Below are positions 1 to 5,871 of a stretch of DNA of 5,871 nucleotides, in pieces; the first letter of the stretch is position 1; each line of letters begins with the position of its first letter. The stretch comes from an uncultured Bacillota bacterium (GTDB lineage Bacteria; Bacillota_A; Clostridia; Peptostreptococcales; Anaerovoracaceae). The notes under the pieces are model-generated. The model saw only the letters and a program-made list of their open reading frames with translations. It did not search any database and was not told where the DNA came from. Location: the NCBI GenBank assembly GCA_946628525.1, contig CAMOWO010000054.1, positions 1 through 5,871 of the forward strand. The letters run 5' to 3'. The position numbers and the translations under genes were made by a program.

Positions 1-287
1 TTGCCGTAATAAAGAGTGCTCCCGGAAACCTTTACGATGAAATAGTACCAAAGGAGCCCCGGCTCCGCCGGCATGGTGATATCCACCTCATACATATCTT
101 CTCCGGCAGGCTGCATATCGACGAAACGCTCTCCCGTCTCATCCTGCCAGAGTCTCACCTGCACCTGCTCCAGAGATTCACCCTCTTCCGGAACGACTTT
201 TAGCGCGAGGTGAACAGAGGATCCGCTCACTGCCGCGCCAAAAGGTTTTCTGTATTGATTATCACGTGAATCGTGGTATAACTTCAT
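1..287 (-). CDS. Glycoside hydrolase, probably GH13 alpha-glucan hydrolase, N-terminal fragment
   Basis: Only the first 95 codons are present; the gene runs off the left edge. I translated it by hand from the ATG at 287-285. The protein begins MKLYHDSRDNQYRKPFGAAV and continues with a beta-rich stretch including VRLWQDETGERF (about 45-56) and LLWYYFIVK (78-86), ending at YYG. This start (HDSRD..YR.PFGA) followed by an aromatic WYYF...YYG segment resembles the N-terminal Ig-like/carbohydrate-binding domain of clostridial GH13 amylase/pullulanase-like enzymes. The catalytic barrel would lie outside the window, so no catalytic residue can be seen. There is no hydrophobic signal peptide, which suggests a cytoplasmic enzyme that trims internal glycogen or malto-oligosaccharides. 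The start codon overlaps the glgA stop by one base (TAATG) and has only a weak upstream GATGG (298-294), so translation is probably coupled to glgA. A branching enzyme or debranching GlgX is possible but fits this N-terminus less well. The family call rests on remembered resemblance. Confidence 0.62.
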   Translation of the reverse strand, partial: MKLYHDSRDNQYRKPFGAAVSGSSVHLALKVVPEEGESLEQVQVRLWQDETGERFVDMQPAGEDMYEVDITMPAEPGLLWYYFIVKVSGSTLYYG

Positions 288-1735
288 TATTTACCATCGA
301 CGAGTTCGTCGTACATCTTTCTGTAGATTTCAGCTGATTTTGTCCAGCTCATGTCTGTTGCCATGGCATTCTGCTGGAGTTTGCGCCATGTCTTTGGCTC
401 GTCGTACCAGATGGTGATGGCCTGATCGATGGTGACCATCAGACCGTTGGCGTCCGGGTCGTTGAAGGAGAAGCCGGTGGCTTCATCGCCGTAATCCCAG
501 TAGCCTTTGACCGTGTCTTTGAGCCCTCCCGTCTTGCGCACGAGCGGGAGCGTGCCATAGCGCATCGCCATCATCTGGGCCAGTCCGCATGGCTCGAAGA
601 TGGACGGCATCATGAAGCAGTCGGCGCCGGCGTAGAATCTTTTGCTCAGGTCTTCATCGAACATGATCCTGGCCGCGATCTTGTTGCCGTACATGTAGTC
701 TGCCAGCCTGCAGTCCTCCTCGTAATCCTCATCGCCCGTTCCCAGGATCGCCAGCTGCATGTCCCTGTCTGCCATCTGCGGCAGCAGGTACGTCACCAGA
801 TCCATGCCCTTCTGGGCCGTCATCCTGGTGACCATGGCAAAGAGCGGAACGCTCGGGTCCACCGGCAGCCCCAGTTCTTCCTGCAGTGCCAGTTTGCTCG
901 CCAGTTTCTTATCCAAAGTATCCGCGTTGTAGTTCTCCTTCACGGACTTGTCCTTCTCCGGGTCGTATATCTTATAGTCGATGCCGTTTACGATGCCCCT
1001 GAGCTTGTAGCTTCTCGACCGGAAGAGTCCGTCCAGTCCTTCGCCGTACTCCGGTGTGCAGATGTTCATGGCGTACTCCGGGCTCACGGTGGTGACGATG
1101 TCACTGTAGATCACCGCGCCCTGCAAGAAGTTCACCGCGTCATCGTGGATCATCTGTCCTGCCGCAGGCGTTCCGTCCAGTCCCAGGATATCTCCGATGA
1201 TGAACTTGTCATACTGACCCTGGAATTTCAGGTTGTGGATGGTGAAGATCGTCTTCACATCCCTGAGTTTCTCCACCTTCATGTACTGCTCGTGGAGGAA
1301 CACCGGAACGAGGGCCGTATGCCAGTCGTTGCAGTGGATGATGTCCGGCTGGAGGATGTCCATGTTCACGATGGTCTCCAGCACCGCCTTCGAGAAGAAG
1401 GCCACGCGCTCACCGTCGTCGAACTCCCCGTAGAGCCTGTCCCGCATGAAGTAGTACTCGTTGTCCAGGAAGTAGAAGGTCACGCCCTTCTTTCTCAGCC
1501 TGAAAAGACCGCAGTACTTCATCCTCCATCCGAGAGGCACATCGTAATTTTTGACGAATTTCATCTTCGCTCTGTACTCTTCAGGGATCTGCTTCACCAG
1601 CGGAAGGATCACCCTGATGTCGTACTCCGAGGACTTGATGGCGGCAGGAAGGGATCCTGCCACATCACCGAGTCCGCCGCTTTTCATGAACGGCACTGCT
1701 TCGAATGCCGTGAATATGATCTGTTTCTTGCCCAT
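287..1735 (-). CDS. glgA: Glycogen synthase (ADP-glucose type), GlgA
   Basis: A complete 482-residue GT5 glycogen synthase, close to the usual bacterial length of about 475-485. It transfers glucose from ADP-glucose to the non-reducing end of an alpha-1,4-glucan in the cytoplasm. The N-terminal Rossmann half starts with the ADP-glucose-binding K-x-G-G motif (K18, G20, G21 in KSGGLGDVAGSLP), then NDWHT (D137, H139), TIHN (H167, N168) and TVSPEYA. The hinge region has GIVNGIDY. The C-terminal half has TRMTAQKG (R304, K309) and SIFEPCGLAQMMAMRYG with E381 and C383. These match E. coli R300, K305, E377 and C379 at a constant offset of four. All expected catalytic residues are therefore present. 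The ATG at 1735 follows an RBS (1752-1745) and gives the standard GlgA N-terminus. It starts 18 nt after the glgD stop, and its own TAA overlaps the next gene. No frameshift or truncation seen. Confidence 0.97.
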   Translation of the reverse strand: MGKKQIIFTAFEAVPFMKSGGLGDVAGSLPAAIKSSEYDIRVILPLVKQIPEEYRAKMKFVKNYDVPLGWRMKYCGLFRLRKKGVTFYFLDNEYYFMRDRLYGEFDDGERVAFFSKAVLETIVNMDILQPDIIHCNDWHTALVPVFLHEQYMKVEKLRDVKTIFTIHNLKFQGQYDKFIIGDILGLDGTPAAGQMIHDDAVNFLQGAVIYSDIVTTVSPEYAMNICTPEYGEGLDGLFRSRSYKLRGIVNGIDYKIYDPEKDKSVKENYNADTLDKKLASKLALQEELGLPVDPSVPLFAMVTRMTAQKGMDLVTYLLPQMADRDMQLAILGTGDEDYEEDCRLADYMYGNKIAARIMFDEDLSKRFYAGADCFMMPSIFEPCGLAQMMAMRYGTLPLVRKTGGLKDTVKGYWDYGDEATGFSFNDPDANGLMVTIDQAITIWYDEPKTWRKLQQNAMATDMSWTKSAEIYRKMYDELVDGK

Positions 1736-1744
1736 ACGTCAATG

Positions 1745-1752
1745 CCTTTCCT
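1745..1752 (-). promoter_or_regulatory. Ribosome binding site of glgA
   Basis: AGGAAAGG lies 9 nt before the glgA ATG, inside the 18-nt gap after the glgD stop. It supports the chosen glgA start and separate re-initiation in a polycistronic message. Confidence 0.75.
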
Positions 1753-1753
1753 A

Positions 1754-2854
1754 TCAAAGGGTCCTGCCCTTATCGATGACGATAGGAGCCTGAGATCCTC
1801 CTGTTACCTTCACTCCATCGTGTATCGTAACGTTCTTATCCAGTATCGCTCTGTCGATGACCACATCGCTTCCGATGTCCGCATGCTGCAGGATGATGCT
1901 GTTTCGGATCACAGCCCCCGACTCTATGTTGCAGCTTCTGAAAATAATGCTGTTCTCTACCGTTCCCTTGATGGTGCATCCTGCTGCAACGAGGGAATTC
2001 TTCACCGAAGATCCGTTGCAGAAATCTGCAGGGGCTTCGTCCTGGGCCTTCGTGTAGATGGTCCGCTCGCCTTTGAACAGTTCTTCCTTGACGTCATTCT
2101 TCAGAAGATCCATGTTCACCTTCCAGTACTGCACCAGGTTGCTGATCTTGCCGTAGTAGCCTTTGAATTCGTATGTGCCCACATCGAATCTCTCAAGATA
2201 CATGCAGAGGATGTCCACCAGATCCATGTACTCCAGCGTCTCGAACCATCCGATGAAGTCCAGCAGGAACTTCCTGTCCATTACGAGACAGTCCATGAAG
2301 TAGTTCGCATCGCCGTAGGATTTCGTCGTGATCCCCGTGACGGTACCTTTGCTGTCCTTGGTGATGAAGAACCCTCTGTAATTCTCCGCATCCGCCACTA
2401 CTTTTGTCACGAGAGTGATCGGCTTGGCCGACTCTTCGTGAGCCTCCAGAAGCGGTGTGTAATCCATGTTGTAGACATCACTGCTTCCCGTGATCACCAC
2501 GTAATCCGCATTGTCCTTCTCGATGAACGCCTTGTTGGCGATCAGGTCTCTCATGAGGAACCGGTTGCCCGTCATCGTCACACCGAAGACAGAGCCCGGC
2601 ATCACGAACATACCGCCGATCTTTTTGTCCAAAGACCATGGCTTGCCGACGCCTACGTGGTCGATGAGCGATCCCGAATTATACGGTGCGATGACTCCGA
2701 CGGTAGTGATCCCGGAGTTCGCCATATTGGAAAGTGCAAAGTCGATGAGACGGTATCTTCCTCCGAACGGGATGGATGCCATCGTTCTCCTGTTGGTGAG
2801 ACTCTCGAAATCTCCGCTGACATAATTTGCTGATATAAGTCCAATTGCTTTCAT
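1754..2854 (-). CDS. glgD: GlgD, GlgC-like regulatory subunit of ADP-glucose pyrophosphorylase
   Basis: A complete 366-residue protein of the usual GlgD length, homologous to the upstream GlgC but with an eroded active site. The nucleotidyltransferase fold is recognisable from IPFGGRYRLIDFALSNMANSG (28-48), ITGSSDVYNMDY (121-132), a GYYG segment (232-235) where GlgC has GYWRDVG, and a C-terminal left-handed beta-helix of hexapeptide-like repeats (about 282-350). The glycine-rich ATP loop of GlgC (AGGQGSRLG) is replaced by LISANYVSGDF, KPAV by MASI, and GTADA is absent. In Geobacillus and relatives GlgD has little activity alone and stimulates GlgC in a mixed tetramer; I infer the same here. 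The frame is open upstream to 2947, but the ATG at 2854 is preferred: it gives the standard MKAIGLISANY start, follows a strong RBS, and avoids overlapping glgC. It starts 16 nt after the glgC stop. Confidence 0.95.
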   Translation of the reverse strand: MKAIGLISANYVSGDFESLTNRRTMASIPFGGRYRLIDFALSNMANSGITTVGVIAPYNSGSLIDHVGVGKPWSLDKKIGGMFVMPGSVFGVTMTGNRFLMRDLIANKAFIEKDNADYVVITGSSDVYNMDYTPLLEAHEESAKPITLVTKVVADAENYRGFFITKDSKGTVTGITTKSYGDANYFMDCLVMDRKFLLDFIGWFETLEYMDLVDILCMYLERFDVGTYEFKGYYGKISNLVQYWKVNMDLLKNDVKEELFKGERTIYTKAQDEAPADFCNGSSVKNSLVAAGCTIKGTVENSIIFRSCNIESGAVIRNSIILQHADIGSDVVIDRAILDKNVTIHDGVKVTGGSQAPIVIDKGRTL

Positions 2855-2862
2855 TTCTACGT

Positions 2863-2871
2863 CCCCCTTCC
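2863..2871 (-). promoter_or_regulatory. Ribosome binding site that fixes the glgD start
   Basis: GGAAGGGGG lies 8 nt before the ATG at 2854, and its first G is the last base of the glgC TAG stop. It decides for the 2854 start over upstream in-frame starts up to 2947, which would lie inside glgC. Ribosomes ending glgC would be well placed to re-initiate on glgD, favouring comparable amounts of the two subunits. Confidence 0.8.
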
Positions 2872-3998
2872 TAAATCGACAGGCACGCTTCGCCGTAAAC
2901 GATAGTTTCTCCGTCCGCATCGCCGATGACTTCACCGTCCGGCACATCGACGCCCTCGTTGATGATGGCGTTGACGATTTTGCATCCTTTGCCTATGTGA
3001 GCATCCGGGAGCACGATGGACCGTTCGATCACCGTGTCTTCTCCGATCTCTGCGCCGGATCCGACGATGGAGCATTTAATAGTCCCGTTGATGTCGCATC
3101 CGTTACTGATGAGGGATTCCTGGATGCTGCCTTCCGGCCCTATGACCAGCGGCATGTGTGTATTGTTGTTGGAATAGATCTTCATATCATCGCTGAAAAT
3201 GTTGAGATCTGTCTCTTCCATCATCTCCATCTGGCTGTCGTAGTAGCTGCTGATGGTTCCCACATCCCTCCAATATCCTTTGAATCTGTAGGCGCTGAGT
3301 TTCTTCCCTTCGCCCAGAAGTTTCGGGATGATGTTCTTGCCGAAGTCGTGATCGGACTCCTTGTCCTCGTGATCATCGAGGAGCGCCTTTCTCAGCACCT
3401 TCCATGAGAAGATGTACACACCCATGGATGCCAGGTTGCTGTCAGGCTCTGCCGGCTTCTCCGTAAACTTCGTGATGGTGTCGTTCTCGTCTACGGACAT
3501 GATGCCGAACCGGCTGGCCTCTTCCATCGGCACTTCGATGACCGATACGGTAAGGTCTGATTCCGTATCCTCGTGATACTTCTGCATCGCGGCATAATCC
3601 ATCTTGTAGATATGGTCGCCCGATAAGATCAGCACGTTATCAGGATCGTACATGTCGATGAAATCGATGTTGTGGTAGATCGCATCAGCCGTGCCCTCGT
3701 ACCACTCACCGCCGCTCTGGCTGGCATATGGCGGCAGGATGTATACGCCGCCCTCTGCAACGTCCATATCCCATGCTTCACCGGTGGAGACATATTTGTT
3801 GAGAACCAGCGGTCTGTACTGTATAAGGATACCTACTGTATCGATACCTGAATTCACACAGTTCGACAAACTGAAATCGATGATCCTGTACTTACCTCCA
3901 AATGACACTGCAGGCTTGGCGATGTTCTTTGTCAGAAGTCCCAGTCTGCTGCCCTGTCCGCCTGCCAGCAGCATTGCAACACATTTTTTTCTCTTCAT
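2871..3998 (-). CDS. glgC: Glucose-1-phosphate adenylyltransferase (ADP-glucose pyrophosphorylase), GlgC
   Basis: A complete 375-residue catalytic subunit, similar to Bacillus GlgC and shorter than the E. coli enzyme (about 431). It makes ADP-glucose and pyrophosphate from ATP and glucose-1-phosphate, the committed step of glycogen synthesis. Motifs in order: ATP loop [11 protein letters not shown] (10-20), [15 protein letters not shown] (28-42), GTADAIYHN (102-110), [11 protein letters not shown] (125-135) with D128 at the position of the E. coli catalytic Asp142, FTEKP (178-182) with K181 at the glucose-1-phosphate-binding Lys195 position, and GYWRDVGT (241-248). A left-handed beta-helix of hexapeptide repeats follows from about 285. 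The position matching the E. coli fructose-1,6-bisphosphate-site Lys39 is Asn25, so activator control probably differs. The ATG at 3998 has an ideal RBS 6 nt upstream. It lies 44 nt after glgP and 16 nt before glgD, consistent with one transcript. Confidence 0.97.
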   Translation of the reverse strand: MKRKKCVAMLLAGGQGSRLGLLTKNIAKPAVSFGGKYRIIDFSLSNCVNSGIDTVGILIQYRPLVLNKYVSTGEAWDMDVAEGGVYILPPYASQSGGEWYEGTADAIYHNIDFIDMYDPDNVLILSGDHIYKMDYAAMQKYHEDTESDLTVSVIEVPMEEASRFGIMSVDENDTITKFTEKPAEPDSNLASMGVYIFSWKVLRKALLDDHEDKESDHDFGKNIIPKLLGEGKKLSAYRFKGYWRDVGTISSYYDSQMEMMEETDLNIFSDDMKIYSNNNTHMPLVIGPEGSIQESLISNGCDINGTIKCSIVGSGAEIGEDTVIERSIVLPDAHIGKGCKIVNAIINEGVDVPDGEVIGDADGETIVYGEACLSI

Positions 3999-4042
3999 GA
4001 TCTGCCTCCTTTTACCGACTCGTATCGGCTTAAGAAATTAAA
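3999..4042 (-). other. glgP-glgC spacer, the largest gap in the window
   Basis: These 44 nt hold the glgC RBS and a small inverted repeat, CCGA/TCGG (4015-4018 with 4025-4028, 6-nt loop), just upstream of it. The repeat has no following T-run, so it is not an intrinsic terminator. A TATAGT sits across the glgP stop, but no TTGACA-like box lies about 17 nt upstream, so a separate glgC promoter is not supported. I read this as a plain spacer within an operon. Confidence 0.5.
4005..4012 (-). promoter_or_regulatory. Strong ribosome binding site of glgC
   Basis: AAAGGAGG, a near-perfect match to the anti-Shine-Dalgarno sequence, lies 6 nt before the glgC ATG. It is the strongest RBS in the window and confirms the start at 3998. 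Confidence 0.9.
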
Positions 4043-5871
4043 CTATAACTGATCTGTTTTCCAGATATCTTCCGCGTATTCTTTGATGGTCCTGTCGCTG
4101 GAGAAGAAGCCCGACCTTGCGATATTCACAAGGGACATCTGGTTCCAACGCTTCCTGTCGTTGTAGATCCCGTCGAGATTCTCCCACGCTCTATAGTAAG
4201 AATCGAAATCTCTCAGCACAAAGAATTCATCGTTGTGCTGCAAAAGGGCGTCGTATATTCCCCAGAAGTCGCATCCACTTCCCGCAAAGGTGCCGTCGAT
4301 GAGCTGATCCATCATCTTCTTCAGTCCCGGAGACCGGCCGCACTCCCCGTATGCGGAGTAGCCGCCGTTGACGTAGATCTCCATCGCCTCTTCTGAGGTC
4401 AGACCGAAGATCTCCATGTTCTCAGAGCCCACCAGATCCTTGATCTCTACGTTGGCTCCGTCCAGCGTTCCCAACGTGATGGCGCCGTTCATCATGAACT
4501 TCATGTTTCCTGTACCGCTGGCTTCCTTCCCTGCGGTGGATATCTGCTCGCTGATATCGGCTGCAGGATAGATGAGCTGCGCATTCGATACACAGAAATT
4601 CTCGATGAAGATGACTTTGATCTTCTCGTTCACCTCAGGGTCGCTGTTCACCAGGTCCCCCACGCTGTTGATGAACTTGATGACTTCCTTGGCGAATCCG
4701 TACCCCTGAGCTGCCTTGGCCGCGAATATGAAAGTATACTTGTTCATATCCAGGGAAGGATCTTCTTTTAATCTGTTGTATGTGTGGAGCACCTTCAGGG
4801 CGTTCATCAGCTGGCGCTTGTAGCCGTGAAGTCTCTTGACCTGGACGTCAAAAATGGAGTCCGGGTCCACCTCGATGTGTTGATGCTCCCTGATGTAGTC
4901 CGCAAGTTTTACCTTGTTCTCTCTCTTGGATGCGGCCAGTGCTTCCAGGAAATCATCGTCTTCCTTGAACTGCTCCAGATCTCTGATCTTGTCAATGTCG
5001 GACTTCCACCCATCCCCGATCTTCTCCGTGATGAGCTTCGTCAGGGACGGATTGGCCTGCATCAGGAACCGCCGGAAGCTGACGCCGTTCGTCTTGTTAT
5101 TGAATCTCTCCGGCTTCAGCGCGAAGAATTCTTTGAATACCGTCTCTTTGATGATATTGCTGTGGAGGGAAGAGACGCCGTTTACGGAATGGCTGCCGAT
5201 GATGGACAGATTCGCCATCTTCACCTCGTTGTCCCAAAGCACCGACGTCGCCTTTGCGACTTCCTGCCAGTTCTCCAGGTCCTTCGGCAGGCTGTCCTGC
5301 CATCTCCTGTTGATCTCTTCGATGAACATGTAGATTCTCGGAAGGAGGGCCTTGAACTCACTGATCGGCCACTTCTCCAGTGCCTCCGGGAGCACCGTGT
5401 GGTTCGTGAAGGACATGGTCGCCTTCGTGATCTCCCAGGCATCGTCCCACTCCAGCTGCTCTTCATCGACGAGCACGCGCATCAGTTCCGGTATGCACAT
5501 GGCCGGATGGGTGTCGTTGGTGTGCATGGACACTCTTTGCGGGAACTTGTCCCACTCATCCGTACCGTACTTTTCTTTGTAATCGCTGACGATGAGGCCG
5601 ACGCCTGCAGCGCACAGGAAGTACTCCTGGCGGAGCCTCAGCTTCTTGCCCATGCCGTTGCTGTCATCGGGATAGAGGATGCTCGTGATGGCCTCGATCT
5701 CGCATTTCTTCTTCATGGCCTGGGCGTAGTCGCCCTTGTTGAAGGCCTCCATATCGATCTCGTCGTGAAGCGGCTGTGCGTCCCACAGGTACAAAGTGTT
5801 CACGTCCTTGCCGTCGTAGCCGATGATCGGCACTTCGTACGGCACCGCTTTGATGCAGTCGGCATCCTTAT
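4043..5871 (-). CDS. glgP: Glycogen/alpha-glucan phosphorylase, 5' end beyond the window
   Basis: About 608 C-terminal residues of a GT35 phosphorylase; the first 200 or so residues lie past the right edge. It splits alpha-1,4-glucans with phosphate to release glucose-1-phosphate, using pyridoxal phosphate. The GTG at 5845 is an internal Val codon, because the frame stays open to 5871 and reads KDADCIKAVPYEVPIIGY, a normal internal phosphorylase segment. Counting that Val as 1, the motifs are NDTHPAMCIPELMR (110-123), TNHTVLPEALEKWP (147-160), GSHSVNGVSSLHSN (217-230), NNKTNGVSFRRFL (249-261), VQVKRLHGYKRQL (335-347) and the PLP signature EASGTGNMKFMMNGA (441-455). The PLP-binding lysine is K449, codon 4501-4499. 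The C-terminus ends normally at TAG, with no frameshift. It is the first gene seen in the operon and reads into glgC. Separating glycogen phosphorylase from maltodextrin phosphorylase by sequence alone is uncertain; the neighbours favour glycogen. Confidence 0.96.
   Translation of the reverse strand, partial: KDADCIKAVPYEVPIIGYDGKDVNTLYLWDAQPLHDEIDMEAFNKGDYAQAMKKKCEIEAITSILYPDDSNGMGKKLRLRQEYFLCAAGVGLIVSDYKEKYGTDEWDKFPQRVSMHTNDTHPAMCIPELMRVLVDEEQLEWDDAWEITKATMSFTNHTVLPEALEKWPISEFKALLPRIYMFIEEINRRWQDSLPKDLENWQEVAKATSVLWDNEVKMANLSIIGSHSVNGVSSLHSNIIKETVFKEFFALKPERFNNKTNGVSFRRFLMQANPSLTKLITEKIGDGWKSDIDKIRDLEQFKEDDDFLEALAASKRENKVKLADYIREHQHIEVDPDSIFDVQVKRLHGYKRQLMNALKVLHTYNRLKEDPSLDMNKYTFIFAAKAAQGYGFAKEVIKFINSVGDLVNSDPEVNEKIKVIFIENFCVSNAQLIYPAADISEQISTAGKEASGTGNMKFMMNGAITLGTLDGANVEIKDLVGSENMEIFGLTSEEAMEIYVNGGYSAYGECGRSPGLKKMMDQLIDGTFAGSGCDFWGIYDALLQHNDEFFVLRDFDSYYRAWENLDGIYNDRKRWNQMSLVNIARSGFFSSDRTIKEYAEDIWKTDQL

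Noticed and set aside
1145..2833. A 562-codon open frame on the plus strand, antisense to glgA and glgD
   Set aside because: It lies opposite two clear conserved genes and crosses their junction. Its translation is rich in His, Arg, Val, Asp and Glu with no recognisable domain, as expected of the reverse complement of a codon-biased gene.
2855..2947. N-terminal extension of glgD to an upstream in-frame start at 2947
   Set aside because: It would add 31 residues with no family resemblance and lie mostly inside glgC. The ATG at 2854 has a strong RBS and gives the standard GlgD N-terminus.
4015..4028. Intrinsic terminator between glgP and glgC
   Set aside because: The stem is only 4 bp, there is no T-run after it, and it is followed directly by the glgC RBS.
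5843..5845. GTG at 5845 as the start of glgP
   Set aside because: The frame is open to the window edge and the residues before it continue a typical internal phosphorylase segment. The gene starts outside the window.
1..5871. A hidden novel system, mobile element, CRISPR array or RNA gene
   Set aside because: Nearly all bases are covered by five collinear glycogen genes, the longest gap is 44 nt, and I saw no long direct or inverted repeats. The frames are intact and the genes look alike in composition, giving no sign of insertion or transfer.

Overview
The window is one block of a bacterial glycogen operon. All five genes lie on the minus strand and are packed almost without gaps. In transcription order (right to left) they are glgP (glycogen phosphorylase; its 5' end lies beyond the window), glgC (ADP-glucose pyrophosphorylase), glgD (degenerate GlgC paralogue), glgA (glycogen synthase), and the first 95 codons of a glycoside hydrolase that looks like family GH13. 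The GlgC+GlgD pair is typical of Bacillota (Bacillus and Clostridia relatives). The strong AGGAGG-type ribosome binding sites agree with this. The base composition is moderate, slightly GC-leaning by eye, and the phosphorylase has Clostridia-like wording in places. I would place the source in Clostridia or a close relative, but cannot name a genus.

Layout: 5871-4043 glgP; a 44-nt spacer with a strong RBS; 3998-2871 glgC; a 16-nt spacer; 2854-1754 glgD; an 18-nt spacer; 1735-287 glgA; a one-base TAATG overlap; 287-1 the start of the GH13-type gene, which runs off the left edge. No spacer exceeds 44 nt. I see no RNA gene, mobile element, CRISPR array, clear internal promoter or convincing terminator.

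How the genes work together: GlgC, probably with GlgD as a regulatory subunit, makes ADP-glucose from glucose-1-phosphate and ATP. GlgA adds the glucose to an alpha-1,4-glucan. GlgP releases glucose-1-phosphate from the chain ends. The last gene probably encodes a cytoplasmic alpha-glucan hydrolase that acts on the same polymer or its oligosaccharides. No branching enzyme (glgB) is visible here; it may lie outside the window. This is a well-known system, and I found no evidence of an undescribed one. The findings below are modest.
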